A DNA stretch of 64,000 nucleotides from Eucommia ulmoides (lineage: Eukaryota > Streptophyta > Magnoliopsida > Garryales > Eucommiaceae). Below are positions 48,040 to 58,784 of this stretch, in pieces (position 1 is the first letter of the stretch; the number at the start of each line of letters is the position of its first letter). The notes beneath the pieces were generated by a model that was given only the letters and a program-made list of their open reading frames with translations, was not told the DNA's origin and did not search any database. The position numbers were made by a program, and so were the translations under genes. The stretch covers positions 47,631,285 through 47,695,284 of the forward strand of contig CM028326.1 in NCBI GenBank assembly GCA_016647705.1, given 5' to 3'.

Positions 48040-50560
48040 GGTCCTTTGAAAATTTCACGATTTTGAGTTTATTATAGAAGGGGAGAATTTGGGCATTTCA
48101 TGTGAGCTATAGCCTTTTAATTTGCCGATTATGAGTTTTTCAAATAAATTGCGAAATTGGATTTCTTCATAAAATTTTTGAAAATTTCTATGATTTTGAG
48201 TTTTTTCATAAATTTTTTGAAATCATGCATTTTTCGCATACTATAGCCTTTTAAATATTCATGATTTTGAGTTTTCCGTAAAAGTGGAGAAGTCAAGTTT
48301 TTTCACTGAGTCATAAACTTTTTAAAAATTTATATTTTGAGTTTCTTTTCTTTTTTTTTTTTGAAAAAAAAAAAAAAAAAAAAAATCTTGAAGAATCATG
48401 TATTTTCAAGAGTTATATCCTTTAAACATTTCAGCATTTTCATCTTTTCAAAAGTGTGGCCAAATTGGCTTTTTCGAAGAGTTATAATCTTTCAAAATTT
48501 CACGATTTTATGTTTTTCATAAAATTAATGAAATCTTGGATTTTCGATGAGTTATAATCTTTCAATATTTCAGGATTTTGAGTGTTCCATAAAAGTGTTA
48601 AGATTGAAAGTTTTTCGTGAGCTATAATCTTTAGAACTTTCATAAAAGTAGAAAAACCGGACTTTTTCATTGAGTTGGTAGCCTTTCAAAATTTCTTGAT
48701 TTTGAGTATTTCTAAGTGGTAAAATCAGACTTTTTTGGTGAGCTATATAACCTTTCAAAAAAAATTAATTTTGAGTATTTCTTAAAATTAGCTAAATTGA
48801 GTTTTTTTGGGCGAGCAATACTCTTTCAAAAGTTTGGGATTTTGAGTTTTTAATAGAAGTGCTGAAATCAAATTTTTTGGTGAGCTATATAGCCTTTCAA
48901 AATTTTACAATTTTGAGTATTCTAAAAAAATATGTTTCAATGAGCTATAGCCTTTAAAAAACTTACGATTTTAAATTTTCAAAGAAGTTGGGAATTTGGA
49001 CATTTTTGGTGGGTAGGTTTTAAAAATTTAAAAATAAATCAGGAATTGAGTTTTCTAGGTAAGATAAAACATTTCAAAATTCATGATTTTGAGTTTTTTA
49101 AAGAAGTGGTGAAATCTGAGTTCTTCAATGAGTAATAACCTATTAAAATTTTACAATTTTGAGTTTTTCATAAAAACAAATTGAAATTATGTATTTTCAG
49201 TGAGCTATAGCTTTTCATAAGTGGCAAAATCGGCTTTTCAGTGAGCTATAGTCTTTCAAAATTTCTTTATTTTAAGTTTTTCATAAAAGTAACGAAATCA
49301 TGGATTTTTGATGAGTTATAACCCTTCAAAATTTCATGATTTTGAAGTTTACATAAGTTAAAAATCAAGATTTTTCACTAAGCCATGACTTTTCAATTTT
49401 TTCGATTTTGAATTTTCCATAAAAATAGAGAAATCATGTATTTTTGTAAGCTATACCCTTTCAATATTTCATGATTTCTAGTTTCTCATAAAAGTGGCCA
49501 AAACGGCTTTTTCTTAGAGCCATAGCCTTTCCAAATTTTACGATTTTGAGTTTTTTCACACAATTGACGAAATCATGTATTTTATATTAACTATGACTTT
49601 TTAAAATTTCATGATTTTGAGTTTTTCATAAAATTGGAGAAATCCAACTTCTTCACTAAGTCATAACCTTTCAAATTTTTCAATTTTAAATTTTTCATAA
49701 AATTTGAGAGATCATGTATTTTCGTGAGCTCCCTTTCAAAATTTCATGATTTTCGGTGTTTCATAAAAGTCGCCAAAACGGCATTTTTGGAGAGTTATAG
49801 TTTTTCAAAATTTAACGACTTTGAGTTTTTAATACAATTGGCAAAATTAGGTATTTTCGATGAGTTACAACCTTTTAAATTTTTATCATTTTGAGTTTTT
49901 CATCAAAGTGGTGAAATCGGGCATTTTAGTGAGCTATAGCCTTTAAAAAAATTCAATTTTCAGTTTTTCACAAAACTGGTAAAATATGGCATTTCGGTGA
50001 ATTATGTCATTTCAAAATTTTATGATATTGACTATTTTTTTATTAAATTGGCGATATCATGTATTTTCGTTGAGTTACAGTCGTTCAAAAATTCACAATT
50101 TTTAATTTTTATTTTTTATATAAGTGATGAATTCAGTCTTTTTCAGTGAGCTATAATCTTTCATAATTTCACGATTTTGAATTTTTCATAAAATTGGCGA
50201 TCTCATGTATTTTCTGTGTACAATTTGAGTTTTTCATAGAGGTAGACAAATTGAGCTTTTTTGGTAGTTACAGTCTTTCAAAATTTCCAAATTTGCTTGT
50301 TTCATAAAGTGGAAAAACCGGACTCTTTCGGTAAGTAGTCTTCAAAAATTTCACAATATTGAGTTCTTCCAAAATGGAACAAAATCTTTCTTTTTTGGTG
50401 AGTTGTAACTTTCAATATTTCACAATTTTTATTTTATTTTCCATAAAATTGTCGAAATCATGTATTTTCGATGAGCTATATTGTATTTCAAAAATTTTAA
50501 ATTTTTAGTATTTCTTGAAATTAGCTAAATCGAGTATTTTTTGTGAGCTAAAAATGTCAC
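48040..50560 (+). repeat. AT-rich satellite, block 5
   Basis: The same monomers continue. 49,340-50,540 repeats the variant order of 33,240-34,400. The array ends where the 'gtgagcta' motif runs into 'aaaatgtcacgattttcatt' and ordinary sequence. A T run followed by an A run near 48,345-48,385 interrupts one monomer. Confidence 0.93.
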
Positions 50561-50933
50561 GATTTTCATTTTCTCCTATAGATTTCGAATTCATCTTCCA
50601 CCTACTCTCATGCAGATCGCCTATCCGACTTCATCTTCTTTTAGTTGCTATATACGTATGTTTTGCATTTTTGTTCAATTTTCTATCTGTAAGTAAGAGA
50701 CTTATAAAATTTGAATTACACTCTAGTTCACACAACATTTGACCTTGTTATCATATAAATTGATCTTTAGACAATATTTTGCCCAATGTTGTAAAAGGCA
50801 AAGATGTTGGGCCAGGAGTTTTAACCAAACCAGGGAGGCGAACGCTCTATGATACATGAATTTTTAATATTTTAAAAATATTATATACAATTGAAAAATA
50901 CCAAAAAAATAATTAAAAGGAATACATTACAGA
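50561..50933. other. Unassigned spacer
   Basis: A transition from satellite to the composite repeat. AT-rich, with no coding or terminal motif recognised. Confidence 0.4.
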
Positions 50934-53046
50934 TAATATTATAATTATTACTTATTAAGTTATAACTTATAATTTATATTAAAAAAATTATAGAAGATAA
51001 ATAAAGTAGAAAAATCAAAGCAATCTTACTAATCTAGCTCAACCTCAGTTATAACATTATATTAAGATAAAATATTAAAAACTTAAGTGGTCAAATGAAT
51101 AATTTAGTCATTTATTGAACATAAATCCAGAGTCCCAAACCCAATTGATCAATCTAGGATGACCTAACTCAAGACGCAGCTTCTAAGACAATGATTAGAG
51201 CAGCCACCATCGTCGACTTCTCCAATGAGTAGGTACGTGTCTCACTCCAATTTAATTTCTTCTATTTATTTCTCGATCTCTATTTATATCTCTACGTCGT
51301 GCACGATTTCCTTCATGTCTTCGTATTTTTTTTTTATTTGTTTTCCTTATAAAAACCTTGGGCACACGCATTGGGCGTCACTCACTTAGCAAAGGCCCTA
51401 GGGTCACTAGGTGATGCCTACCAGCTTTTGTGTGCCCTCCCCCCCTCTCCCAGGCCACTTCCCTTGCGCCTTAACCCTAAGCACGTAACAGAATGCGCCC
51501 CGCCAGTACCCATAACAACACTGATTTTACCTGGACTCGTTTTTCTTTGCTTTTCTCTATTGAAACTATAAATATGAACATATAAGTAGTTGTAACTAGA
51601 AAAACAATACAATAAATTTATAAAATAATTTTTTACCCTAATATTCTTTGTGTGACAAATATATCAAGAAGAGCTTATCCCAATATTCTTAAATTGGAGC
51701 GAAAGATGCATCGTAGCGTACCCAGATGAATATCTTATTCAGAAATTCTCTTTCTAAGGCATTATTAATGCCTCGAAAGACGAAACAACAACATTAAGTC
51801 TTTGTCCTACTTAAGTAGAGTGAGGCTACATGAATCCGTTTACATCGTAACAATCGATCGGGGGCCCTCCCCTCATTTAGGTTTAATGACATCAAGTCAA
51901 TTATAATAATCTCGTCCCAAGTCTTCTTAGGTCTACTTCTCCCTCTGGTAGCCCCCCGCACTTAAACCAAATCGCATTTTCTCACCGGTACTTCTATGGG
52001 TCTTCTATACATATGTCCAAACCACTATAAATTATTTTCTCTCATCTATTTTTCGATGAGTGTTATTCCTAAATTCTTTCAAATAGTTTCATTTTTAATT
52101 TTATCTATTTTTGTCTTCTCACTCATCTACTATAGCATTCTTATTTCAATCACACCAATTTTCTAGACATACTCTATCTTTACTGCCCAATATTCTGAAC
52201 CATTTAAAAGCGTCGGTCTTATTGCTGTATTGTAGAATTTTTCTTAAAATTTTAAAGGTATCCTATGATCACATATCACCTCGATTGCACTTATCCACTT
52301 CAACCATCATGCCTTGACTTTATCAGTAATATTCTGATTGGTTTCGTCATTTGCTTTCAATAATTGAACCTAAATATCTAAAATGATCAACCTTTGGAAT
52401 CTTCTCATCTCCAATTTTGACCACACCATCGTCTCTTCAGGCATTACTAAAATTGCAATGAATATTTCTTATGATAACCTTCAAACTTTTTGACACTAAG
52501 GCGTATTTCCATCTTTCTAACTTAGTATTAAGACATTTTCTATTTCCATCAAGTAGTATCATATCATCTGCAAAAATATACTCCAAGGTACTCCATCTTG
52601 AAGATGTTTTGTGAGCTCATCTATCACTAGAACAAAAAGGTAAGGACGTAAAGATTATCCTTGATGTAAGCCTATATTAATAGGAAATGCACAAGTATTG
52701 CCTCCTCCTGTTTAAACACTAATGACTTTACTTTCATACATTTTCCTAATTACTCAATATACACATTGGATACATGTTTCTTTCTAACACCTATCACAAA
52801 ATATCTCTGGGCACCCTATCATAAGAATTTTCTGATTCTACAAATACCATGTGTAAATCTTTATTCTTCTCTCTATATTTTTTTATCAATCTCCTGAGTA
52901 AATAAATAGCATAAGTGGTTGATCGACTGGGCATAAATCCAAATAAGTCCTCTTGTGTGCTCGTGTTTTGTCATATTCTATATTTTATCACGCTCTCCCA
53001 AAGTTTAATGGTATGACTCATACGTTTTATGACCCGGTAGTTCGGT
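50934..53046 (-). repeat. Composite repeat, copy 1 (RTE part plus shared flank)
   Basis: The segment aligns by eye with 58,785-60,840 throughout. First comes a non-LINE stretch ('ttattaagttataa', 'ccaattgatcaatctaggatgacc', 'gcagccaccatcgtcgac', a 'gggcgtcac'/C-rich block, 'gaaagatgcatcgtag'), then the 3' half of an RTE LINE on the minus strand. Similarity stops at 53,046, where Tat-type sequence begins. Confidence 0.85.
51786..53046 (-). pseudogene. RTE-type LINE, RT region and 3' end, copy 1
   Basis: On the minus strand the catalytic box reads 'YIFADDMILL' near 52,570. Upstream (higher coordinates) are the 'KDLHMVF'-like and 'EVLWW'-like regions in degenerate form, and toward 51,786 the C-terminus with 'VGQRLNVVV' from a TTG-rich tail. 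Stops and frameshifts are frequent. Full RTE elements are about 3.3 kb with an endonuclease first; only the RT-to-3'-end part remains here. Confidence 0.82.
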
Positions 53047-53174
53047 CCTGAGGACACTCTTTCACCAGGAGCATGAACTCCAAAGGTCGACTTTATATGA
53101 TATTCACTTCTACCAAGCTCTATTTTTGCCCCCTACCGAGTTCCCGTCAAGACCAAACAACAATAAGCCAATTT

Positions 53175-54385
53175 TTTTGGATTGTCAATTTTCACGACTT
53201 GGCTTGACATTCTAAATTGTGACTTCCTAGAAAGAATGGACAACATTGCTCTGCTGAGGAGAGTTGTTTCCAAAAGGAAGACTAGGGCTACGGGGAGCTT
53301 GACTGTCGCACAGGGACAGACTTCTCAGGGCAGTGTTCCACTTTCCCTATCTTTGAATCACATAGGGGTGACGACCGAAGACTCCAGTCCTAGCACGTAG
53401 GATTCGAATCCTACATTGGCTACTCCGTAAGAGAGAGGAAAGTGACCCGCTAGGGAGCCGGCCTAGCAAATCAAAAAAAAAAGCAGACGTCCACCAAGTT
53501 AACGAACACTGCTCATGTTTCTCTGGATCCCTATCTTGGTTTCTTTGGATCCGAGAATACTAGTGTAAAGGTCAGCACCTACCTACTAGATAATCCGGTG
53601 CTAATACCGAAGTTCTTGAATCGAGTGACGCCACCGGCCGACAGGAAGAAGATTAGTGGCATTGTACCTGAGCGTCTTGTCGGGGATATTTTTGGACACC
53701 TGACGAGAGTGAGTACCTTACCCTTTCTCAGTACCTAGATTCTTTGAAAACTTCTTTTAATTTTTTGAATCTCTATCTTTTCTCCCAGTTCAATGGGATG
53801 GCGAACTAGTTTTTCTTGAAGAGTAGACTTCTCACCGAACTGGATTCTCACTGAGCCACGATTCAGAAGAATGACGAGGTTGAGGCTAGTCTCTGTACCA
53901 ACCTATCTACTGTTCAGACTGAGAACCTCAGACTCTACGCTGACACCCAAAACCTTAAGTTTAGGATTAACACGATTGAGACCGAATTTGCCAACTACAA
54001 GCAATGCATGAAGGGTTGAGAGTATAAGTGGCAGGACGTCATTGACCGAGTCAGGGAGAAGACTAGATTGGAGGTGGTAGAACAGTGGAAGAAGGGCCCC
54101 AGATATCTGGAGCTCCGTGAGAATATGGCCAATGACTTTCTGGACGCAGAAAACTGGTACCCTGAATTCCACGCCGGTCATGTGGAGATGGAGTTCTTGG
54201 ACCAGGAGGATAACGCCAAGCATAAGCCACTAGGTAGGGAGATTCCAGAGAGGATGGTGTTAACAAGAGAGGGCCCGAGGAGGGCGACATTGGTACCCCT
54301 TCCCCTTGTGCAGACACCTCTCATGACGAGAGTGGGAAGGACTAAGCTCCAAGCCGTCACTTCTTACGCACTTAGGATTTTGTAG
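53175..54385 (+). pseudogene. Antisense extra ORF of the Tat-type element
   Basis: Plus-strand coding-like segments lie opposite in sense to pol. 53,560-53,710 encodes 'PKFLNRVTPPADRKKISGIV' and 'PERLVGDIFGHLTR'. After a probable GT-AG intron (about 53,711-53,790) comes a Glu/Leu/Asn-rich coiled-coil-like part with one stop near 54,017, then 54,068-54,385 with 'EQWKKGPRYLELRENMANDF' and 'WYPEFHAGHVEMEFLDQED'. Tat-lineage elements are known to carry additional, often antisense, ORFs with a 'putative gypsy type transposon' domain; this fits by position and by the long-helix composition. The assignment is from memory. Confidence 0.55.
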
Positions 54386-55439
54386 CCTTTTTTTAGTTAT
54401 TCTTTTTGTCAACTTATAATAGGCTAATGAACCCCTCTTTTTGTCGACTTGTAATGGGTTAATGACCCCCTCTTGTACACTTCCTTCTGAACATATCAAT
54501 GCAAGTCATTTTTTGTGTATTCTTTCTTTTTTGCACCCGAGCGTATGAGCTTCTGAACGACATAGCTATGACATTCCAGAGTTTTCCTTCCTTTTGATGT
54601 TTTAGGAAAGTTGCTTTTTGCTTTGTAACGTCTTCAGAGTTGTAAAATTCTGAAAAAGTTTGAAAAAAAACTTATCGTCTCTGTCGAGGACCATGGACCA
54701 CTAGCCCCCAGTCCAAGACATGAGTTGATTGTAAGGAAGTCATGTCGCGGACTTAGGATGAGGGTTTTCTAGGGTGCCTAGTCCTCTTGGTCTCCAAGGG
54801 CGCAACACGACGGTTGGTCCCCCGTGGCCGGTCATCTATTGGTCCTTCGTAGTTAGGTTCATTCCTAAACCCTTTCAGGTCATCCCAATTTAGTCAATGC
54901 ATCAGAACCTTCCCCTTTATAATGTTGGACTTATAGTCGACTGGTGGGGAGAGGAACTTAGTTACTGTCCCTCAGACCCCATCGATGGCCCACCCTTGGT
55001 AGATGACCTAGGTCTTTTTCCGGGTACAAACTATCGACCTGTGGAGAGGGACCGGTTGTCACCCTCGACGCTGAGCACCAAGATGTCGCTTCTTGTGGAT
55101 AATCACCCGCAACATTGAGCATCAGGATACTATTTTTCAAGAATCATCAGTGACTCTAAGAATTGGGATGTTGTTTACTGCGAACTAGCCAAGGCACATT
55201 ACACGAAATACCTTCTTTATTGATAAGCAAAAATCGCTATACTTGTACAAACTTGAAATTGTTACAAAATTTGATGTTCTCTACAGAAGTAGCAATTCAG
55301 ATATTCAGCATTCTACAGGTGCCTGACTGGTACACCTTCTTCTTTCTCGAGATCGTAGATGCCCGGACATGCAATCCCGGTAACACTCTATAGCCCTTCC
55401 CAGGTAGGGGCTAGATTTCTAGCACTTTATTCTTTGGTG
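54386..55439. other. Spacer of the Tat-type element
   Basis: No clear domain. Near 54,400-54,475 a 'ttaatga(c)ccc(c)tctt(t)ttgt' motif is present twice. Open frames at 54,897-55,118 (+) and 55,163-55,393 (+) have no recognisable motif. This would be the 3' untranslated part of pol or the region between pol and the antisense ORF. Confidence 0.4.
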
Positions 55440-56120
55440 GCCAGAGTGACCTTTCTGAGAAAAAGGTCATCGATATCAAAGGAGCGGGGCCAAACTCATT
55501 GGCCGTAGTACTTGGTCGCCCTCTGCTGGTGGGCAGCTTGCTAGACGCAGGCTTGTTCCATTCATTATTCAAGGAGATCAAGGTTCAGTGACAGTGTCAC
55601 ATCATTGTCAGCTTTATCGAAGGCCTCAACAGTTTTGAGCGTCAGCATACTAATTTCTACGGGAATGACGGCCTAAGAGGAAAAGATCATTGAAAAAGAC
55701 ATCTCTCTGGTCGAGTTCTTAGAGTTGTATAATACGCCCAAAGAATCGAGTACAGATCTTCCACCCACCAGCCCTTTGACTTATCAAGTCTTATTTTTAA
55801 TCAGTGCAAGATAATTCTGCTCGTGACTTCCACCTGGCCTTTTGATTGAGAGTGGTCGTGGAAGGTAAAGTGTTTACTGATCCCCAGCTCTGTGCAAAAG
55901 GTAGTAAACAGGAAGTTGTCAAACTGAGTGTCGATGTCAAACACAATTGCCCTTGGGACCCCAAAACAACAAAATATGCTCTTCTACACGAAGTCACAGA
56001 TTTTTATTTTTATTTTTATTTTTATTTTGCTTTATTTGGGCGAGAGGCTCAGCCTCGATACACTTCGTGAAATAGTCAATAGCCAGATTGAGAATTTCCT
56101 CTGCCCAATTCCGTAAGGAA
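55440..56120 (-). pseudogene. Tat-type integrase, degenerate
   Basis: On the minus strand it reads 'NWAEEILNLAIDYFTKCIEA', then, past an AAAAT repeat, 'GIPRAIVFDIDTQFDNFLF' and 'CTELGISKHF', and 'HSQSKGQVEVTSRIIL'. The three catalytic acids appear to survive (Asp of DYFTK, Asp of FDIDTQF, Glu of GQVEVT), but frames are broken. A (TTTTA)n run at 56,004-56,030 on the plus strand sits between the first and second Asp. Confidence 0.82.
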
Positions 56121-56179
56121 AGGGTTCGAGCAGGTCAACCCTACAGTTGTATGCGCCTGGAAATACTATCAGAGCTTCC

Positions 56180-56588
56180 TAGAGGTGATCAGTAGGGCAT
56201 AAGTCAACTTATCAAACCTCGAGTACCTTGTCTCAGCATCCAGAAGGACTCTGCTAGCGTAATACACCAGGATCTAAACACCATTCTCTTCTCGCACCAA
56301 GGTTGCACTCACCGCAGTTGCGAAAACAAAAACATATAAGTACAACTTCTCCCCTCCCTTTGAGGTGCTGAGCAAGGGAGCCAATGAGAGGTAGTGCTTT
56401 AGATCACATAATGTAGCTTCATACTCGCTTGTCTAGGTGAAGTCTTTATTCCTGCGGAGCACCTTGAAAAAAGGCAGACACCGCTCCGAAGATTTGAAGA
56501 TGAACCAGTTTAGGGCTGCAAGCCTGCCAGTCAACATTTGGACTTCCTTCTTCGAGATGGGCGGGGAATTGCGTAGTATAGAATTGAT
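56180..56588 (-). pseudogene. Tat-type RNase H region, degenerate
   Basis: After the RT thumb the minus strand gives frame-broken remnants corresponding to 'LAGLQP-LNWFI', 'SERCLPFFKVLR', 'RNKDFT', and later 'LYVFVFATAVSATLVREENG' with 'VLVYYASRVL' and 'ETRYSRFDKL'. The order matches Tat-type RNase H. No single frame is open across it. Confidence 0.7.
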
Positions 56589-57515
56589 CTAGTCAAGTTT
56601 GGCATCAATTCCATGCTTAAAGACCATATACCCAAGAAACTTCCTAGCGGATATACCGAATATGCACTTGGTGGGGTTGAGCCTTACACGGTGAGCCCTC
56701 AGTTTGTCAAAATATTTATGGAGGTACGCTAGGTGATCGAGAGCTCGCGAACTTTTTACTAGCATATCTTCGAAGTAAACCTCCATAATTTTGCCGATCT
56801 CCTTATCAAACATTTTGTTAACCAACCTCTAGTAGGTGGCTCTGGAGTTGCACAATCCGAAGGGCATCACCTTGTAGCAATATGTTCCCTTGTCCGTAAT
56901 GAAGGACATTTTTCTCTTGTCAGGTGGGAATAGAGGAATTTGGTTGTAGCTGGTGTAAGCATCTAGGAATCTCAGGAGCTCGTGGTTTGCCATGGCGTCA
57001 ATGATTAGATCAAATCCTTGGCAGAGGAAAAAAGTATTTGGGCCAGGCCTTGTTAAGATCCTTAGAGTCGATGCAGAGTCTCCACTTACCTCTGGCCTTA
57101 AGAGCGAGCACGACATTAGACATCCAATTTGGGAACATTACCTCTTCCACAACGCCAAACTTGATCAGCTTTTGTATTTCCTTTTCGATGATTTTATGGC
57201 GCTCAGGATGGAACTTCTTTCTCTTCTGCTTAACTGGATGATGGTGCGGGTCTGCGTGGAACCTGTGTATGGCCACTCATGGATCGGTTCCACAAGTTCA
57301 TCATGAGACCAAGTGAGCACGTTAATATTTTCCCGTAGTAGCTTCGTGAGCTTAGCCCGCTGTTCCAGGGAAAGCTTGACTCCTACTTTAACCTTCTTTA
57401 CTTTATGGGTTGTATAAATGGATAACTCAACCAAAACTTCACGTGAGCAAGGGCCCGGCTCGTTATCCCTGGGGTTGTCAATCGGCACCAGGACCTCTTC
57501 GACGTCCAGGGTCAT
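56589..57515 (-). pseudogene. Tat-type reverse transcriptase, degenerate
   Basis: Three overlapping minus frames cover it. 57,515-57,165 is the pre-RT linker ('LTKLLRENINVLTWSHDELV'). 57,276-57,010 has 'KRKKFHPERHKIIEKEIQKL' and 'KWRLCIDSKDLNKAWPKYFF'. 57,116-56,829 has 'FLDAYTSYNQIPLFPPDKRK' and 'YKVMPFGLCNSRATY'. 56,825-56,589 has the box 'YFEDMLVKS' and 'LNPTKCIFGISARKFLGYMV'. The usual YVDDMLVKS has become YFED, so the first box Asp is lost. Frameshifts separate the parts. Confidence 0.9.
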
Positions 57516-57668
57516 AAACTTAGGAGTTACTAACTCAGATCCTTTGAGTCCTGACCCTGCCTTTGATTGTTATTTATTTTACTCTAGTGCCCTCCGAGCA
57601 CAAGCTCGTAATGACTCCTAGTTCCCTCTGACTTCACTTACCCCTTAATCGATGGGAAATTTCATAAC

Positions 57669-58140
57669 CTAGCGGTACAGATAACAGACGACTTTGAGGG
57701 CAGAAACTGTCGATTTTCCCATAATAGCATTGTAGGGAGACGACCTATCGACAACCAAGAACTTGGTCCAAACCATCAACGACCTTAGATTTATTTCAAA
57801 CGTGACGGGCAGAGATACCCATCTGAGGGAGTTGACCACTTCTCCCCCTCCCAAAATCGACGAGGGGAGACTTAGTGGCCTCGATCTTCAATTTGTTAAA
57901 GGCACACTTGAAGATGATGTCGACCAAGCTTCCTCCATCAACCAGAACGCGCCCCATTCTATAATGATTGACTAGGACCATTATGACCAAGGCGTCATCG
58001 TGGGACACATGCACTTCTCGAAGGTCGGTTTCGCTGAAGAAGACGATGTTGTACAAGGCAGCATCAACTGCGCTCACCTCGTATACATCATCGTCATCTT
58101 TTCTCTTGACTTTCCTCTCATGCCTCTTCCTGGAGGACAA
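57669..58140 (-). pseudogene. Tat-type protease region, degenerate
   Basis: 58,140-57,796 encodes 'NIVFFSETDLREVHVSHDDA', then 'GRVLVDGGSLVDIIFKCAFN'. The motif DGGS stands in place of the aspartic protease DTGS. 57,854-57,669 continues with 'SLPVTFEINLRSLMVWTKFL' and 'VVDRSSPYNAIMGKSTVSAL', the conserved second half. Protease would have cut the Gag-Pol precursor. Confidence 0.85.
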
Positions 58141-58272
58141 CGTTTTTCCCTTGGAGCTGAATCCACCGTGGATGATGTTTATCTTACTGTCTACGTGCTG
58201 GTGATCGTCCCCAGCCTCAACCTTCCGAGGCTGGGGACGGTTGCGATTTCTTTATCTTCTCTGGGCCCAAGA

Positions 58273-58640
58273 CTATCCCTGGGGGTCATCATCATCGAGA
58301 TGCTCCTTATTTTCTCTTAGAACATAATTTATGAGATAGCCTCTCCGGATGAAGGCTTTAATCTCCTGCCAGAGCTGGAAGTAGTTTTTTGTGGAGTGGC
58401 CAAGATCCCCATGAAACTCGCAGTACTTGGTCATCAACCTCCCGGCCGGCTTCTCCCTTAGGGTCAGCGGAAGAGGAAAGAAATCATGCCCTACGTTTTC
58501 TGCGAAGATGTCGGCCACCGAGGTCGTAAGCGGAGTGAACCCTTGCTGGCGATGTCCTAGGGAGAAAATGGTCTCATGTCCCCTAGCAGGGGGTTCCAAT
58601 CTCCCTTCAGCTTGTAATATTCCTGAGCTTTGGGCTTAAT
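58273..58640 (-). pseudogene. Tat-type gag C-terminal part
   Basis: Minus-strand 'FTPLTTSVADIFAENVGHDF', 'LMTKYCEFHGDLGHSTKNYF', 'QLWQEIKAFIRRGYLINYV'. The Cys-His pattern (YCEFH...GHST) and the 'IEALIRRGYL'-like helix are standard in Tat-type gag just before protease. The N-terminal gag is absent because the element is cut at about 58,640. Confidence 0.85.
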
Positions 58641-58784
58641 TTAGAACTTTATTCTTCGGTTTCTTCTGCTTGTTCATTCCTTCCTTATTTCTTTTAGTTG
58701 CAGAACGAAGGTCAACATTATGAAATCCGATTTTGTGGGATTGGTTTTGGTTTTATAAAACTAAAACTAAAATAATATATTGTC

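Larger units (their letters stand above)
53047..58640 (-). mobile_element. Tat-type Ty3/gypsy element with antisense ORF, partial
   Basis: On the minus strand, from high to low coordinates: gag C-terminal part, protease, RT, RNase H, integrase, then a spacer and an ORF on the opposite strand. Gag 'YCEFHGDLGHSTKN', the protease-to-RT region and the extra antisense ORF near the 3' end point to the Tat lineage. No LTRs were found. The gag N-terminus is missing at the right edge, and the left edge abuts the truncated RTE. The G+C content is visibly higher than in the surrounding DNA. Confidence 0.85.

Noticed and set aside
30690-50560. CRISPR-like repeat/spacer array
   Set aside because: Units are contiguous, diverged and without spacers or cas genes. 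The genome is eukaryotic; this is satellite DNA.
51371-51612. Short ORFs in the C-rich block of the composite repeat
   Set aside because: The block is low complexity with a poor counterpart in the second copy (59,240-59,350), where the frame is not kept.
54063-54499. Reverse ORFs of 60-106 codons overlapping the antisense ORF
   Set aside because: They are shadows of the plus-strand coding-like segment, with no motif of their own.
57968-58320. Plus-strand ORFs of 78 and 106 codons
   Set aside because: Antisense shadows of the Tat-type gag and protease, whose minus-strand motifs are clear.
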